Below, in pieces: positions 45,906 through 57,433 of a stretch of DNA of 64,000 nucleotides (the stretch's first letter is position 1; each line of letters begins with the position of its first letter). This DNA comes from Amyloporia xantha. Lineage: Eukaryota > Basidiomycota > Agaricomycetes > Polyporales > Adustoporiaceae. The translations under genes and the position numbers were made by a program. Below the pieces are notes generated by a model. It made no database searches. It had not been told where the DNA came from and worked only from the letters and a program-made list of their open reading frames with translations. The stretch lies in NCBI GenBank assembly GCA_036971615.1, contig JAYKKR010000023.1, positions 248,001 to 312,000 of the forward strand, in the 5' to 3' direction.

Positions 45906-46917
45906 TTCCAACTATAGTAGTTGCACTTCCATACTTGGTAGTCAGTACTTACTCATTTCTATGATGTTATATGATGTTCCATAGTATGCTCTTGTCTTAC
46001 TTCATAGGCTCCACTTTCTTACTAAGAAATCTCCACTATGATTTCATTATGACTTCATATCTTACTCAGATATTCTATAGGTTTCTAGATACAATTACTA
46101 AGGAGCCTTTCATGCATGTATATAAGCCGGGCCTTACAGCCCACTAGAATACAAGACGGATTAGCCTCCTCTCCTCTATAGTCTGCGCTCAACAGCCCTT
46201 CTCATTTTTGAAGGGTGTTATCGGGCTGCTAAGGACTGCTCCTAGGGATGGCTGTGGCCATTTCTTATTTTTCGTTTTCCAGATTTTCTTTGCTAGTTCC
46301 CAGACCTCCTCTTGACCGGGGCCTCACATTCCAATAGGATTAGTGTTGCCACAACTCGGCAAGCCGGCAGCCGGCTGCCACAGTTGCGGTTTCTTCATTG
46401 CTATAGCTTAATATGGAAACTGAGCTGGCATTCTCAGCTTACTCTAGCTGTCGGAGTTAGCTCAGGTTGATGGAGCCGCGTGCCAGCCTGCAGCTGACTC
46501 AAGTCGGCTTGAGTTCATTCCAGTCGATTGAAGAATCACACATGTTGTGGCGCGAGATTACCTAGGGCTGCGTACGAGAATAGCACCTTTATCAAGTAAT
46601 ATTGTAACTATATATTGACAATATTCACTCGATTTTGTCCACTACATGTTGATTAAGAAGGCACTTCCTCACCGTGCCGCTTGAGGGCGGCGCTATCGCC
46701 ACAAAGACTTGAGGTGGACACCGTTGTACAAAACCTGATGCTGCGAACTGGAATGCAGAGAGGAACAGTGATGTAGGCGCAAGGTCCAGCACTGTGGGTG
46801 TCCAAGAGGCACGACATCAAGATATAATGTTGGAAAATGAAACCTACCGGCTCACTAGAACTCGGCGAAGGGTATGGACATCCCGTGCCGATGCATAGGA
46901 CTCCTTCGGTGCAACAA
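45906..46917. other. No gene seen
   Basis: About 1 kb of unassigned DNA. There is a TATATAAGCC near 46,118 and a short hairpin-like CAGCCCTTCTC...GAAGGGTGTTATCGGGCTG near 46,190-46,225, possibly part of an old LTR. The last 120 bp (46,800-46,917) may be coding sequence of the gene interrupted by the element at 46,918. Confidence 0.3.
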
Positions 46918-49684
46918 CATCAGGAAAAACACTTTTTCTCTGGGGTAACCTAGGGTGCTCTGAGATATATGAGGTTTCCCAGAGTAACTCAGACTATCTC
47001 AGAGCATTTGAGGTTAACCTGAGTTGCTCTGAGTTGCTCTGAGATAATTCAAATTTCTCAGAGCATCCTAGGCTAGCTTCTGTTTCTTTGAGCAACTCAA
47101 GCATATTTTTTAAATCTACAGCGCATTATTTCTGAATAATATACAACAGCTATATTGTTCTACTATTTGCTTTCATTCTCTTCACTTTCTATGCTTTATT
47201 AAGATGATTTACTTAAATATAGTATGTGAAGGTGATCTATCATACAAATGATAATGGAGATATTGATTATGAGAAATGCACACTCACACAGAACAAACAC
47301 AGAGCTGTTGGATAGCAGGGATCTAGTAGAGAGAGAAAAAGAATGATATAGACATTGAATGGTATGAAAAGAGTGTAGATAAGCAGAAAGTAGACGGAGA
47401 AGTGAAAACATGATGTGTATACTCATTGCTGTGCTGCTTCAGTCATTCCCCTCTCCTTATCTCATTTCTACTCCATCTATCCACTAGCTCCTCTTTCCAC
47501 TGACAGCTAACAGTCAAAAGTCAGAGATCAGAGGGTCAGAGATAAAACAGGAGAAGACGCATCTCAGAATTGAGAATCTTGACTCTGGTCAAGGAAATAG
47601 ACTGAAACTGGATGGATTAGTGAGTAAAGAAGTATTAGATAGTTGGATAATGTGATAGATCAGTGCAGGAATAGATAGAGAAGGATACATATGAACAATA
47701 GGAGAATGAGGAGGAGGTCATTCAAAATGCGACCATAGAATGGAAACTGCTCGATGCGGACCCCAAAATGTATATATCGTCTGAAAGCCTGTGATTAGGG
47801 CTTTCATTCTATCCAACAATCAAAGGAAACCGTCCATGGGTTCCTGAGATATGGACAAGACGAAGTTTTTGAAAGACAGCAATAGAAGACAAAGGAGTGG
47901 ACGGATTCGGATGAGCAAGGGCTCATCTGGAAGGGCTTGACAATGCGAATAGAATGGTATAGAAGCGAAAGGATAACTCACAATGGATCCCCAGTTATCC
48001 TCTGATCAAAACCTCAAAAAAGCGCCCATTCCATGTCCAACCCTCCAACCCCTCCAAATCTCCTTCCAAACTCCACCCAGCAAGCTTAGACAGTCCTGGT
48101 ACTATTCCCAAAGGCAAGGGAATAAGGAATAGAGAAGGAATACTCACAGAAATTCCCAGATAGTGCAGACCAGAGACAGTGCAACCGTCTGTGATCACTC
48201 AAGTTCCAGTGAATAAAGATGCCCAGAAGCCATAGATAGTGAGCTCCAGTCCCTAGTCAACAGTTTTTGAGATCCAAGACAGCAGATAGCATAGATACAG
48301 AAAGGTAGCAGCAAGAAGGAATGGCTGAGGAGAAGTGCAAATGCGTCTAAGTCCCTGCTGACCTTAATCTGGGGTTTCCAAAACAGGCGTCAGTTTGACG
48401 CGACAAACTGACACCCAAATGAGGCACTCATGGTCGTTCATTCTCTTCTTCCTCAACTACCACCCTGCTTCGTCTTCTTCCATGTCACTTCACTTCCCTG
48501 CTTGGTTTCTGTTTACTCATTCATTGTTCTTCTCATCTCTGGGCTATATCTGGTAACTTCTAGTCTGTGGCTGTCTCTCTGGCTGGTACTGCCTCAAGTA
48601 TGGCAATGTGCTGGCAGAGCATATGGGTCATTAGGAGTTGTGGGCACAGATAAGTCCATATCTTCTTTCTATTCTCATCTGTATCTATGAATAGCTGACA
48701 CTACTTCTATCTCTAATCACAATCCAAATCACCAACATTGAAGGTTGGCTGTTGGCTGTCATCATGCGACAGCAAAGCAATGTAAGTCTGTCCATAATTC
48801 CCTTTCAGGCTGACATGTCCATTGCATTCAATAGATATGACATGCTTTGTGCATGAATTCATGCTTTTGTAAGACTTGTAAAGGATGGTGAGTCGTCATC
48901 TATAATTTCAAATTTTGATGAGAATACATACTCCTAACATGTAAGTCGTTCATTTGCTCCTCATTTCTTAGCTGCTCTAAATTATTGTATCTACAGACTT
49001 GTGCGACATGATAAAAACTGATTCTGATTGTGACAATGTCAGGTAAGTTGCTCACTTCTATCTCAATTCCTTTGTTGATCGCTTTGTTGATTCTTAGAGT
49101 ATTATCACCTATGCCATTCGGCTTCAGTTTACTGTGACAAGACGATTTATGTGAGTACTTTGTCTTGCTCCTTCAACTAATTGGACCATACCTGAATTCT
49201 TCTATTAGATTCTCTTATATTTTGGCCACACAACAAAATATCTTCATTGATCTTGTGTACGTCTTTCAGCTTTGTGTTTTATATTCCTGTATACGGAATA
49301 ATAACATTAGTTTGGTAATGTGGAGATTTCTGTCTTGAGCTATCACATTGGACGTAATTATTATGGCTGCTAGTATTAGATTATCTTTAGTGTGTATATT
49401 ATTTGTGAATATACTGCTATATTCTATTATAATCCTGTAACCTTGAGAGTGCTCTGATACAAACTATAATGAGGTGTGAGAGACGACAAAAGACTACATA
49501 GGGTCATCTAGGAGTACTCTCAGGCTACTCTCAGGTTACTCTGGGTTACTCTGAGAAATAAATCTCATGTCAACTAAGTTTAAGAGCACTCTGGCTACTC
49601 TGAGTACTTTGAATACTCTGAAGTCTCTAGGATGCTCTTGGATGCTCTTAGAGCAGCCTGGGACTAATATGGTTTTTCCTGATG
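46918..49684. mobile_element. Non-autonomous element, CATCAGG-type terminal inverted repeats
   Basis: 2,767 bp bounded by CATCAGGAAAAAC and its exact reverse complement GTTTTTCCTGATG. The first and last 170-200 bp are dense in GCTCTGAG, CTCAGAG and AGAGCA motifs in both orientations, as expected of repeated transposase-binding sites. The interior is AT-rich with no long frame. The terminal sequence is shared with 43,248-45,280, so both belong to one family whose transposase lies elsewhere. The target duplication is unclear (possibly AA). Confidence 0.65.
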
Positions 49685-50457
49685 AATGACTGCGTCTTGC
49701 CTTAAGAACGCATGGACTGAAGTAGCGACAGTGGTCACCTGAGGAAGAGTGGGGATCCTGAATATGAGTGCTAGTAAATGCGCGCAAGCTGGGAGTGTTG
49801 CCTTCCCCACGAACCACGGTACTCCTAAGATCACTGAGCTGCTTGTACGCTATAGCATTTGTAGGCTGATCTTTGTCTTCTTCCTCCAAGCCGTGTTCCT
49901 CTTCGATGTTAGGGACATTGCACAATGATCTCGGTATTGCACGCTGCTGCGACTGGGTGACGGTTGTGCGTCTGTGGTATGTCTTCGCTTAAATGGAAAA
50001 GATTGAGGAGTACCAAACGACTGTTGTCGTTTTTCAGGTAATACTAGGGGCGCGTTGGAGCTAGATGGCTGATTCTTCCGAGAGAAGTCCTTGTGAGAGC
50101 TGGGTGATGGTGTTGATGCTCGAGTGGAATCATAAAATAGAACATTGTTACCTGGTCGACTTCCATTGGCGCAGGGTGCTGGAGAACCTGCGAGAAGACA
50201 CTTCAATAGTGTTAGAACTTTGACGCATTGCAAGAATGTACACGGGGTGTAATTTTCTTCAACTCTTCAACTCCAGCTTGAGAACTTTGAGATCGATAAG
50301 TAGTCTTCCGTATGCAGGCAGGACCGCACAGAGAGTGAGTGTCGGTTACGTGGATAGGATGTCTTGGACAGTGGGCCGGAGCCGCAAGAATGAACATGGA
50401 TCTTCCGGAGTCTACGCCGCTCAATGTCTTGCTGTCGAGGCGCTCCGTACTTGCCAC
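49685..50457 (-). pseudogene. Spliced gene fragment of unknown function, cut by the element at 46,918-49,684
   Basis: Minus-strand exons are suggested by codon continuity. 50,457 downward gives a segment with RSMFILAAPAHC. A segment with SPSSHKDFSRKNQPSSSNAP, VLPEKRQQSFGTPQSFPFKR and basic residues runs to about 49,850. A further one has EEEHGLEEEDKDQPTNAIAY and ends at HSSSG near a GTGACC at 49,744. The protein is Ser/Pro-rich with an acidic stretch and a KR-rich possible nuclear signal. I do not recognise it. The coding sequence reaches the transposable element end at 49,684 and may resume left of 46,918. Confidence 0.4.
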
Positions 50458-50657
50458 TTTGAAGAGCTACACTGGCTGTTATGCGAAGAGACCCGGATCT
50501 AATGTGCGCAGCGAGACTGCAATCAGCGCAAATTCATGTCAAGTACTACGCAATGTATACTGGCCTCTTAGTTGTTTGTTAATAGTCGTCCTGATAGTGT
50601 GGTGAGGATAACTCCTCCTTCACCTTGTACAACTTTATCTACAGTAAAATGAGCACA

Positions 50658-51026
50658 TTCAGTCATTATAGCCTACTCTATAGGGAGAGATATGGGTAAA
50701 ATTTTTATTACTTAGTAAGGAGAGCGGATGTCAGCCGACGCCATCGCTATAGCCTGCAGTGCAGGGTCGGCCGAGGGCTATAATATAGCCTGTAGACACG
50801 GCGCAGCCGAGTGCGCCATATTTCCGTGGTATATTATCGCCTTCAAGTAGTGTCAGCCGAGAGGGTATAATATAGCCTGTAGATACGGCGCGGCCGAGTG
50901 CGCCATATTATCGTGGTATATTCTCGCCTTGAAGTAGTATATTCCGTCCTATTGTTTCCTTTTCTACGCTTTAATTAGATGCATTTCAATAAATCTCATG
51001 CTGTATGTATAATAATAATAATGCCT
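50658..51026 (+). repeat. Satellite-core element, short copy (two units)
   Basis: Starts with CATTCAGTCATTATAGCC and a conserved leader (GGGAGAGATATGGG, CTTAGTAAGGAGAGCGG). About two 86-87-bp units follow (GGCTATAATATAGCC, GCGCCATATT, GGTATATTCTCGCC). It ends with a conserved tail running to AATAATAATAATGCCT at 51,026. The same leader and tail bracket the long array at 61,462-62,611, so the unit of spread is leader + tandem units + tail. Confidence 0.75.
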
Positions 51027-52965
51027 TGCTCAGTGAGGTACGCCGTAAATGGCTGGAAATGAGACAACTCCTGGTCCTGCGCGTAGCGCCCTTCATCCAT
51101 GGCGGTGGGGTCCTTGGAGAATCCTACGTAGTGGTGGTACTCGCCATGGTGGTCTGGCAGCCACACATTGACTTGGTCAGTTGATTGCGCCGTCCAGAAA
51201 TGAGTGAAGCCGACTTACATTTTACCTCACCTGGCCTGAGCCCAAGCTGCGCCGAGCGATCGCTCGAGCCACTGGCCTCTGCCTCGTGGAGAGGACAGTC
51301 CGCGTGCTCCTTGCCCTTCCCTTTAGCCACCGCTGGAGGTGGCTTCCCAACCCACGCCTTCAGCGAGCTGAGCGACGTCTTCGGGAGCGGCGCTATTGGG
51401 CGGGACGCAGCGGCATCGCAAGTCGCTGACGCCACCCGCAGCTGGCTGTCCACCTCCGCGTCGTCCTTTGCATCGACATCCGCGCTACCCGCCTTGCCAT
51501 CGTCCTTTTCCCCTTCTTCTTCATCCACATCCATCTCATTGCTCGCCTTCGATTCCGAACCCTTCGCAGCCGCTTTGCCCCGCTTGCCTCTATCCTCCAC
51601 AAACTCCTTCCTCTCCTCGTCCCAGCGCGGTGGAGGAGGCTTGATGCCATCGGCGAGGCTGTTCTTGATGACGTCCTGATACTTGCTTGCCAGGACTGCA
51701 CCGTAGGGGCCCCTGATCTGATTGCCGCTCAGGTTGTGTGGCGCGATCGAGCATCCTATCTTGCGCTTCAGGCAGCGCATGCAACGCCGACCGTCCACGA
51801 CAGCAAGCCTGCACTCAGCTTTGGCCTTGGCGCAATTTCCGCAAGGCATCGCTTGAAGGCATGTCAGTCAGCATCGCTGGCCGCGCATCCGGTAAACGTA
51901 CTCACCGAGACAAATGTCTCCATCTCCTCCATCTCCTCACTCTCGCCTTGAGCATCCTCGTCCATGTCGTCATCTTCGGGCGCCGGCGAGGCCTTCGCCT
52001 TTCCCTTTCCCTTCCCCGTCGACGATCCCGCCTTCGCCTTCGACCGCGTCTGCCTGGCGTCATCATCCTTGCCCGCAGGAGACTTGCGCGATGAAGCCTT
52101 CTCGTTCGTCTTCGACGTCGATGGCCCCGCCTTCGTCTTCGTCCGCGGCTCAGACTTGCCGGCCGTCGTTTCCTCTCCTGCCGCTTTCACAGTGGTGGTC
52201 TTGACTCCGCCCTTGGATGCCGCCTTAGTTCCCGGCTTCGTCGTTGCAGCCCCTCCGCGCCGTGGCTTCTTCGTTACTGGTGCAGCGATGACGACGCCCT
52301 CATCGCCGTCCGTCGCTGGCGTCGTTCCCTTTGACCTTCTAGAGGCCGCCCCTGCGTCGTCATCCGCCCCCTTCTTCGCCACTTTCCCTCGACTCCCGCC
52401 CGCCTCTGCCTCCTCCGTCACCCCACTTGGCCCCGCAACTGCATCCCCACCCAGCGCAACCTCGCTCATACGCTTGCGCAACAGCGCTGCTGAGCCGTTA
52501 GTGATGACGTGGCGTAGGGTTTCGCAGTGCACTCACCTTTCCACCAAAGGTTTCCCCCGAGGTCTTCGGCAATGTAATCGCCATGCCACACGTATTTGGA
52601 GAGGCCATGGCTTTGAATGGTGGGGTTGTCAACCTTGATGGCAGTCAAGTCCACTCCGCGCTTCTTGTGCGACGCCACCGTGTATTGTGCCATGGTGCTG
52701 ACCAACAGCGGCAGCACTTGTAATCCCTCACGGCATTTTCCCAGCACCTTGATCTTTGCGAAGATCGATTGCTAGAGGCGCCATTATACAGACTCAGCGC
52801 CACATTGCTCACCCTGATTGTGTTACAATCACTTACCACTTTCTCCCAGAAGTTGCTCTCAAACACCTTGTAATTCGTGTTGCGCTTCCCGGGCAGAAAC
52901 TTCAGCGCCTCTTCCAGGCGCACTGCGGCGATGATGATGTTGCTGTTGATGCTGGAGGCGGACAT
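50996..52965 (-). CDS. Five-exon gene with six-cysteine zinc cluster, unknown function
   Basis: Exon 1 52,965-52,837 (43 residues, MSASSINSNIIIAAVRLEEA). Donor GTAAGT. Exon 2 52,771-52,537, in phase, with AQYTVASHKKRGVDLTAIKV and HGLSKYVWHGDYIAEDLGG. Donor GTGAGT. Exon 3 52,489-51,906 is a Lys/Ala/Thr-rich disordered stretch ending in Asp/Glu. After a GTGAGT...TTCAAG intron, exon 4 (about 51,851-51,219) starts with C-x2-C-x6-C-x9-C-x2-C-x6-C (51,843-51,751). Exon 5 (51,171-50,996) ends with YHHYVGFSKDPTAMDEGRYA. The phases agree at three of the four junctions; the exon 3-4 junction is one base off, so there is an indel, a missed splice site or a separate gene starting at the exon-4 ATG (51,849). 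Cys spacing suggests a nuclear DNA-binding protein. The last residues and stop lie in the neighbouring repeat's tail. Confidence 0.6.
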
Positions 52966-54057
52966 GGTGGTAGAAGCAAAGCGAGATGGGATTTGAGAGC
53001 TGTGGTGATAGCGGTGTTGGTGGTGGTGGTGGTGGTGGTGGTGGTAGAAGAAGAGACAAAGTCAGACCCACGCGGCGCATCGCGTTGGTTGATGGCGGGC
53101 GCCTGGCGGAAAGATCCGCGCTGTAAGTCGAAACGGCGTGCCGTCCCATGTGCGAATGTGTTCGTCCGAGGGGCTATGAGGGAGCTGCGAGCTTCCAAAA
53201 GAGAGAGTGGTGGTGGTGTGGAATGGGTAAAGGGTGGAACAACGTGCAAGACTCAGCTCTGTACTCAGAATGTGCTCGTCCCTGATGGTAGTGCCGCTGT
53301 GCTATGTCAAATCCCGGTGGAGAGCCCTGTCTCAGAAAACCCAGAAGGTGCCCGCTGGCACCTGATTGCTTCCCTCCGCCGCGTGCGGAGGGCCTCAGTA
53401 ACGCTGTATCGCAGTATAAAGACGTATAGAGCTGTTGCGCTCTACACTAAACCCGGTGAAAGAAGAGAAAGAACGCAGTTTGCCCTGCCACTTGCAGAGC
53501 CCCGGTGTTGCAGTGTTGCAGTGTTGCAGTGTTGCAGTAAAAGACGTATAGAGTGCTGCTGCAGCTCTACACTAAGCCCGGTAAGAGAAAGAGTGTGTCT
53601 ATTGCCCAGTAGTGAGATGTACAGGGGAGTCCTAGTAGTATGGTACCAAGGGGGAACTCAAGAGCGAGCTACCTTCCGGCCACGTCGTCTACCCTCTGCT
53701 GACTAAGCGGAACGAAGCGGTGTCACTCCGGAAGGAAGAATCGCAAAATCGGAATAAAGCGGAGGAAAGGGGAGGGAAGATAAGATAAAAACCAAAAACC
53801 AATTAGAGCAAGACGCAAAATAAATCAGAATCAAACCAAACACCAAAGCTGTATGGTAGACAAGGAGGAGGGAGAAACAACACCTGAGGAAGAGAGAGAA
53901 TGAGATGCTTGCTTGTCCATGCTTTCACCCCCCAGCCCGATACCTCTCCTTACAGCGCCCGTTCGATCGGCACTGCACGTGTCGCGCTCATGGGTATATT
54001 AGATGCCTCTAGACGAACTTGGCACATTTCCGCATTCCTTCCGCCTTGCTTTCAACC
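52966..54057. other. Intergenic region with microsatellite and duplicated hairpins
   Basis: About 1.1 kb between two divergent genes, so it probably holds both promoters. It contains a (TGG)n run at about 53,013-53,046, a four-fold GTTGCAGT repeat at about 53,507-53,539, and two copies of a GACGTATAGAG...CTCTACACTAA(A/G)CCCGGT segment (about 53,419-53,457 and 53,544-53,582), each able to fold around TAGAG/CTCTA. A purine-rich stretch lies at 53,700-53,900. No gene was recognised. Confidence 0.5.
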
Positions 54058-55706
54058 ATGTCGGAACACGCAGACGAGCTAGGTGAGCATATCATGTAGA
54101 TATCCTCACACGCCAACCTGCGCTTACTCCCCTCAGCCCGCCAAATACTAGACTTCGAGTCCTCGCCCATCAGAGGTGATGTCCCTCGCCCAACTCTGGA
54201 CTTCGACTCCTCGCCCATCAGAGGGGATGTTTCTCGCCCAATTCTGGATGTGGTGTCTTCGCCTTCGCCTTCGCCCTCACGCACTCTGCCACCAGCGCGT
54301 ACGCTTGGCGATTTGTCCACATCGCCATCCCCATCCCCGCCGCCGCTAAACTTTTGCTTTGCTATGTCGCCAACGCCTGACTTTGCCAAAGTTCAGGGGG
54401 GATCTGCACAACGTAGCACTCCTCTCGATATGCCGCCACCGCCGTCCGCGCCTACTTCGAAAAGACGTGTGGACCTCGTCTTCCCCCAATTAATGTCCCC
54501 TCAACTACGTAGGCCCACAATGCAGTCGGCATCGTCCCAAGATATAGATCTCTTCCGTCCATCGCTCAACATTTCGCCCTCACCGACGAATACCTCGCTA
54601 TCAAGACAACCGTTGGATTTCACCTCGCCATCGCGAATGCAGACCTCACCTTTTAGATCCGCCCTGGACCTTTCGCCATCACAGGTAAACACCCCTTTGC
54701 ACTGTCCATGGCTTGACCTGGCGGCATCTCCAGAGCGAGTGCACAGCGCCCAGCCTACCTTCGAGTCGCCTGTCCCTCATCGTGCACACCTCGACTTGTC
54801 GCCATCGCTGTCTCCAGTCCTCCAGCTCCACGATCAGCTGGATCTCCCGGCCACTCCATCCCCAGGTATGTCCACACTCATGTTTTTTAACCTATTTGCT
54901 ACTGAAACTCCATTCCTCTACTATTAAAGATAGAGGCGCGCCTATGGATGGCGTCGTGGATGGCGGCGTGGATGGCGGCGTGGACGGTGGAATGGATGGC
55001 GGGATGGACGGCGCACTTGATGACGACCTTGCGCATAGCCAAGATGGCGATGTTGACATGGCGGATGAGCACCTCATCCAACTCAATCGCCAGGTATTTT
55101 GCCTCGCTTTCTCTTGCCTTTGTGTTTGAATACTCATAAACAGTACCTTGACATCATAAATGAGGTGTTGGACGAGCACAACATACCCCGCGGTCCTCTG
55201 GTAAGTGAAAGCCCTCCATCGCCTTCATCGTCATGCTGATACCACTCCAGGACTTGGAGGCACACCGTCAGCGGCTCAGAGACCGTGGCCAGGATCTCCC
55301 TCGTACCTTCGCCCTCGCTCCCATTCTGGATCACAACGAGGACATCATTGACTCAAGTAAGTACAGCAAAATTCACCCTTTGACCATACTTAAATATGCA
55401 AAGAATTGGAGAATCCATACTTTGATGATGGCAGAGGCCACTCCCCCAATAGCGCCATGAACGCCATTGAGATTAAATTCGGTATGACTCTGTGCTCGCA
55501 ATTTGCCATTCGCTAAAGAAAACAATAGAAGGTTTTTCTCGCGGAAGCGAAGAAAACTTGATGTTCCTTCAAGTGCAATCCCTGAGCGAGAGGTTACGAC
55601 GTATAGAAGAGGACATCGACGTCGCCAACGCAATCTTGAAGCTCCACCAGCCCATCAAATCCTTGCTCACAGCCAAGCCACCGCAGGACGGGACCACTGG
55701 GGTTGA
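54058..55706 (+). CDS. Seven-exon Ser/Pro-rich protein, unknown function
   Basis: Exons 54,058-54,082, 54,137-54,865, 54,930-55,093, 55,144-55,200, 55,251-55,356, 55,404-55,481 and 55,519-55,706; all GT-AG with phases that agree throughout. Introns are 37-64 nt; the 37-nt last one is short. The protein (about 450 residues) starts MSEHADELARQILDFESSPI and has three early repeats of a xxDFDSSPIRGDV type and many SPS/SPT motifs spaced along exon 2. A Gly-Asp repeat (DGGVDGGVDGGMDGGMDG) is in exon 3. Exons 4-5 have an acidic helical part (YLDIINEVLDEHNIPRGPL, AHRQRLRDRGQDL). The tail is basic (FFSRKRRKL), a plausible nuclear signal. I do not recognise a family. The unbroken splicing argues for a living gene. 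Confidence 0.7.
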
Positions 55707-55935
55707 AGCCATGATGTGGAATGGCGAGATATAATTCGTTATACAGTATATACTCCAATGTCGTTGGCATCAAGGACAAAATGTAGTCACAGAATATTGA
55801 GTTGCTTTACCAATATACGCGAACACATGACCTGGCGGCGCCGATACCGTGCCATAAAAATACCATCCCAGTGGGCATACCAGGCCCATAAGCGCGGCGC
55901 GCCATGATGCGCGATATGAATACCACTGCATCCAC

Positions 55936-56408
55936 CATCGGCCGACACTACTTGAAGGTGATAATATACCATGGAAATATGGTGCACTCGGCCGTGCCGT
56001 ATCTAAAGGCTATATTATACCCTCTCGGCCGACACTACTTGCAGGCGAGAATATACCACAGAAATATGGCGCACTCAACCGTGCCGTATCTACAGGCTAT
56101 ATTATAGCCCTCGGCCGACACTACTTGAAGGCGAGAATATACTATGGAAATATGGCGCACTCGGCCGCGCCGTGTCTAAAGGCTATATTATACCCTCTCG
56201 GCCGACGCTACTTGAAGGCGAGAATATACTACGGAAATATGGCGCACTCGGCCGCGCCGTATCTACAGGCTATATTATACCGTCTCGGCCGACCCTGCAC
56301 TGCAGGCTATAGCGATGGCGTCGGCCGACGTCCGCTCTCCTTACTAAGTAATAAAAATTTCACCCATATCTCTCCCTATAGAGTAGGCTATAGTGACTGT
56401 ATGGTGTG
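55936..56408 (-). repeat. Satellite-core element, inverted copy
   Basis: Four to five units of 86-87 bp in reverse orientation (CGGCCGACACTACTTGAAGGCG, ACTCGGCCG, GGCTATATTATACC). They run into the reverse-complemented leader (CCGCTCTCCTTACTAAGTAA, CCCTATAGAGTAGGCTATAG) ending near 56,408. The tail module is not seen at the left end, so the copy is truncated or diverged there (55,735-55,935). Frames of about 29 residues per unit across it are an effect of 87-bp units. Confidence 0.75.
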
Positions 56409-57433
56409 GTAAAACGTGCTTGTAACCGTAATCAATCAAAAACTGAACTCATCAGCCTCCTGCGCAAATCGTCAGCAAAAGGTCAATGAACTGCACAATA
56501 TAAGAGTGACAACATACTGTAACTCGCATGCTGCAAACGCAGCTCCAAAATTTTGTCTGTGTCAAAATGGAAGTACTCATCCAAACAAATCTGCTTCTCC
56601 TGTCGTCTCATTTCAAGGTCCTACTCGTGGAACGCATTGGACACATACTCCCCTCAGCTTTGCGTCCATATAAAGCAAGGCTTGATCCTGACGGTGTCAT
56701 ATTCAGGAATGCAGCGCAGTGGGAGTACAAACGGTTTGACTGTAGCAACCGGATGTGCTGGGATCGGGATCCTTGAATCGCAGAAGTCAACCGGTGCCCA
56801 GAACTCCATTTGCATGTTTTAATGGCTAATACACTGCAATCAAATTGAGCTGCATACTTACCCGTTCTCTCAGCCCATATCTACCACCTAGTATCTGTCC
56901 GGCACCGCAGAGAGGGGCCACCCAGAAGCCTCGCCGGCCAAGTCTGGTCACAAAACAAGGACGGGCCTTCTTCTGATACGCACCGCCCGACGCTTGGGCG
57001 AAATGTTTACTATGAAGGATTAGCTTTATGATAGCAAGGTCTAATGAATGCGATGAGGTCATCGTGGTTGCGGATGGAGTTGAAAGAAGCTGTGTCTTCG
57101 TTTAAAGATATCGAAGGTGACGAGGAAATATGAGAGCTTGCTTGCGTTGTGTAAGTGTCTTTGTTCGAGATGTCAGAAGTCACGAGAAAGGATTAACAGC
57201 TGGTTGGCAAGCATTTCTTTGGGCAAGGAAAATATCAGTAGCAGTACCGCTGTATTTAGATTGAAGACTTACCATCGCATCAGAAACGACCAGTCAGATT
57301 CAATAGATTCAATAAGCTTACCACTGTCGAAATGAATGACGAACAGATTGCTGTATTGTGAAACACTGTGTTTCACATTGCACAAAACACCTATGTAAAG
57401 CTAACGATAATACATGATGAGATATAGCAAGTC
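56409..57433. other. No firm gene; possible exon remnants
   Basis: About 1 kb without a supportable gene. A minus-strand frame at 56,866-57,062 ends at a GTAAGT donor (after GRYGLRER) and may be an exon remnant. A plus-strand frame at 56,528-56,776 (SALRPYKARLDPDGVIFRNA) is not recognised. Confidence 0.25.

Noticed and set aside
54892..55179. Minus-strand repeat protein (PPSTPPSTPPS)
   Set aside because: Antisense of the DGG repeat in exon 3 of the plus-strand gene, whose splice phases are consistent.
55904..56412. Repeat protein with 29-residue units (AHSAAPYLKAILYPLG type), also at 61,468-61,869
   Set aside because: It arises only where satellite units are 87 bp long. The 86-bp units break the frame, and the satellite has no coding character.
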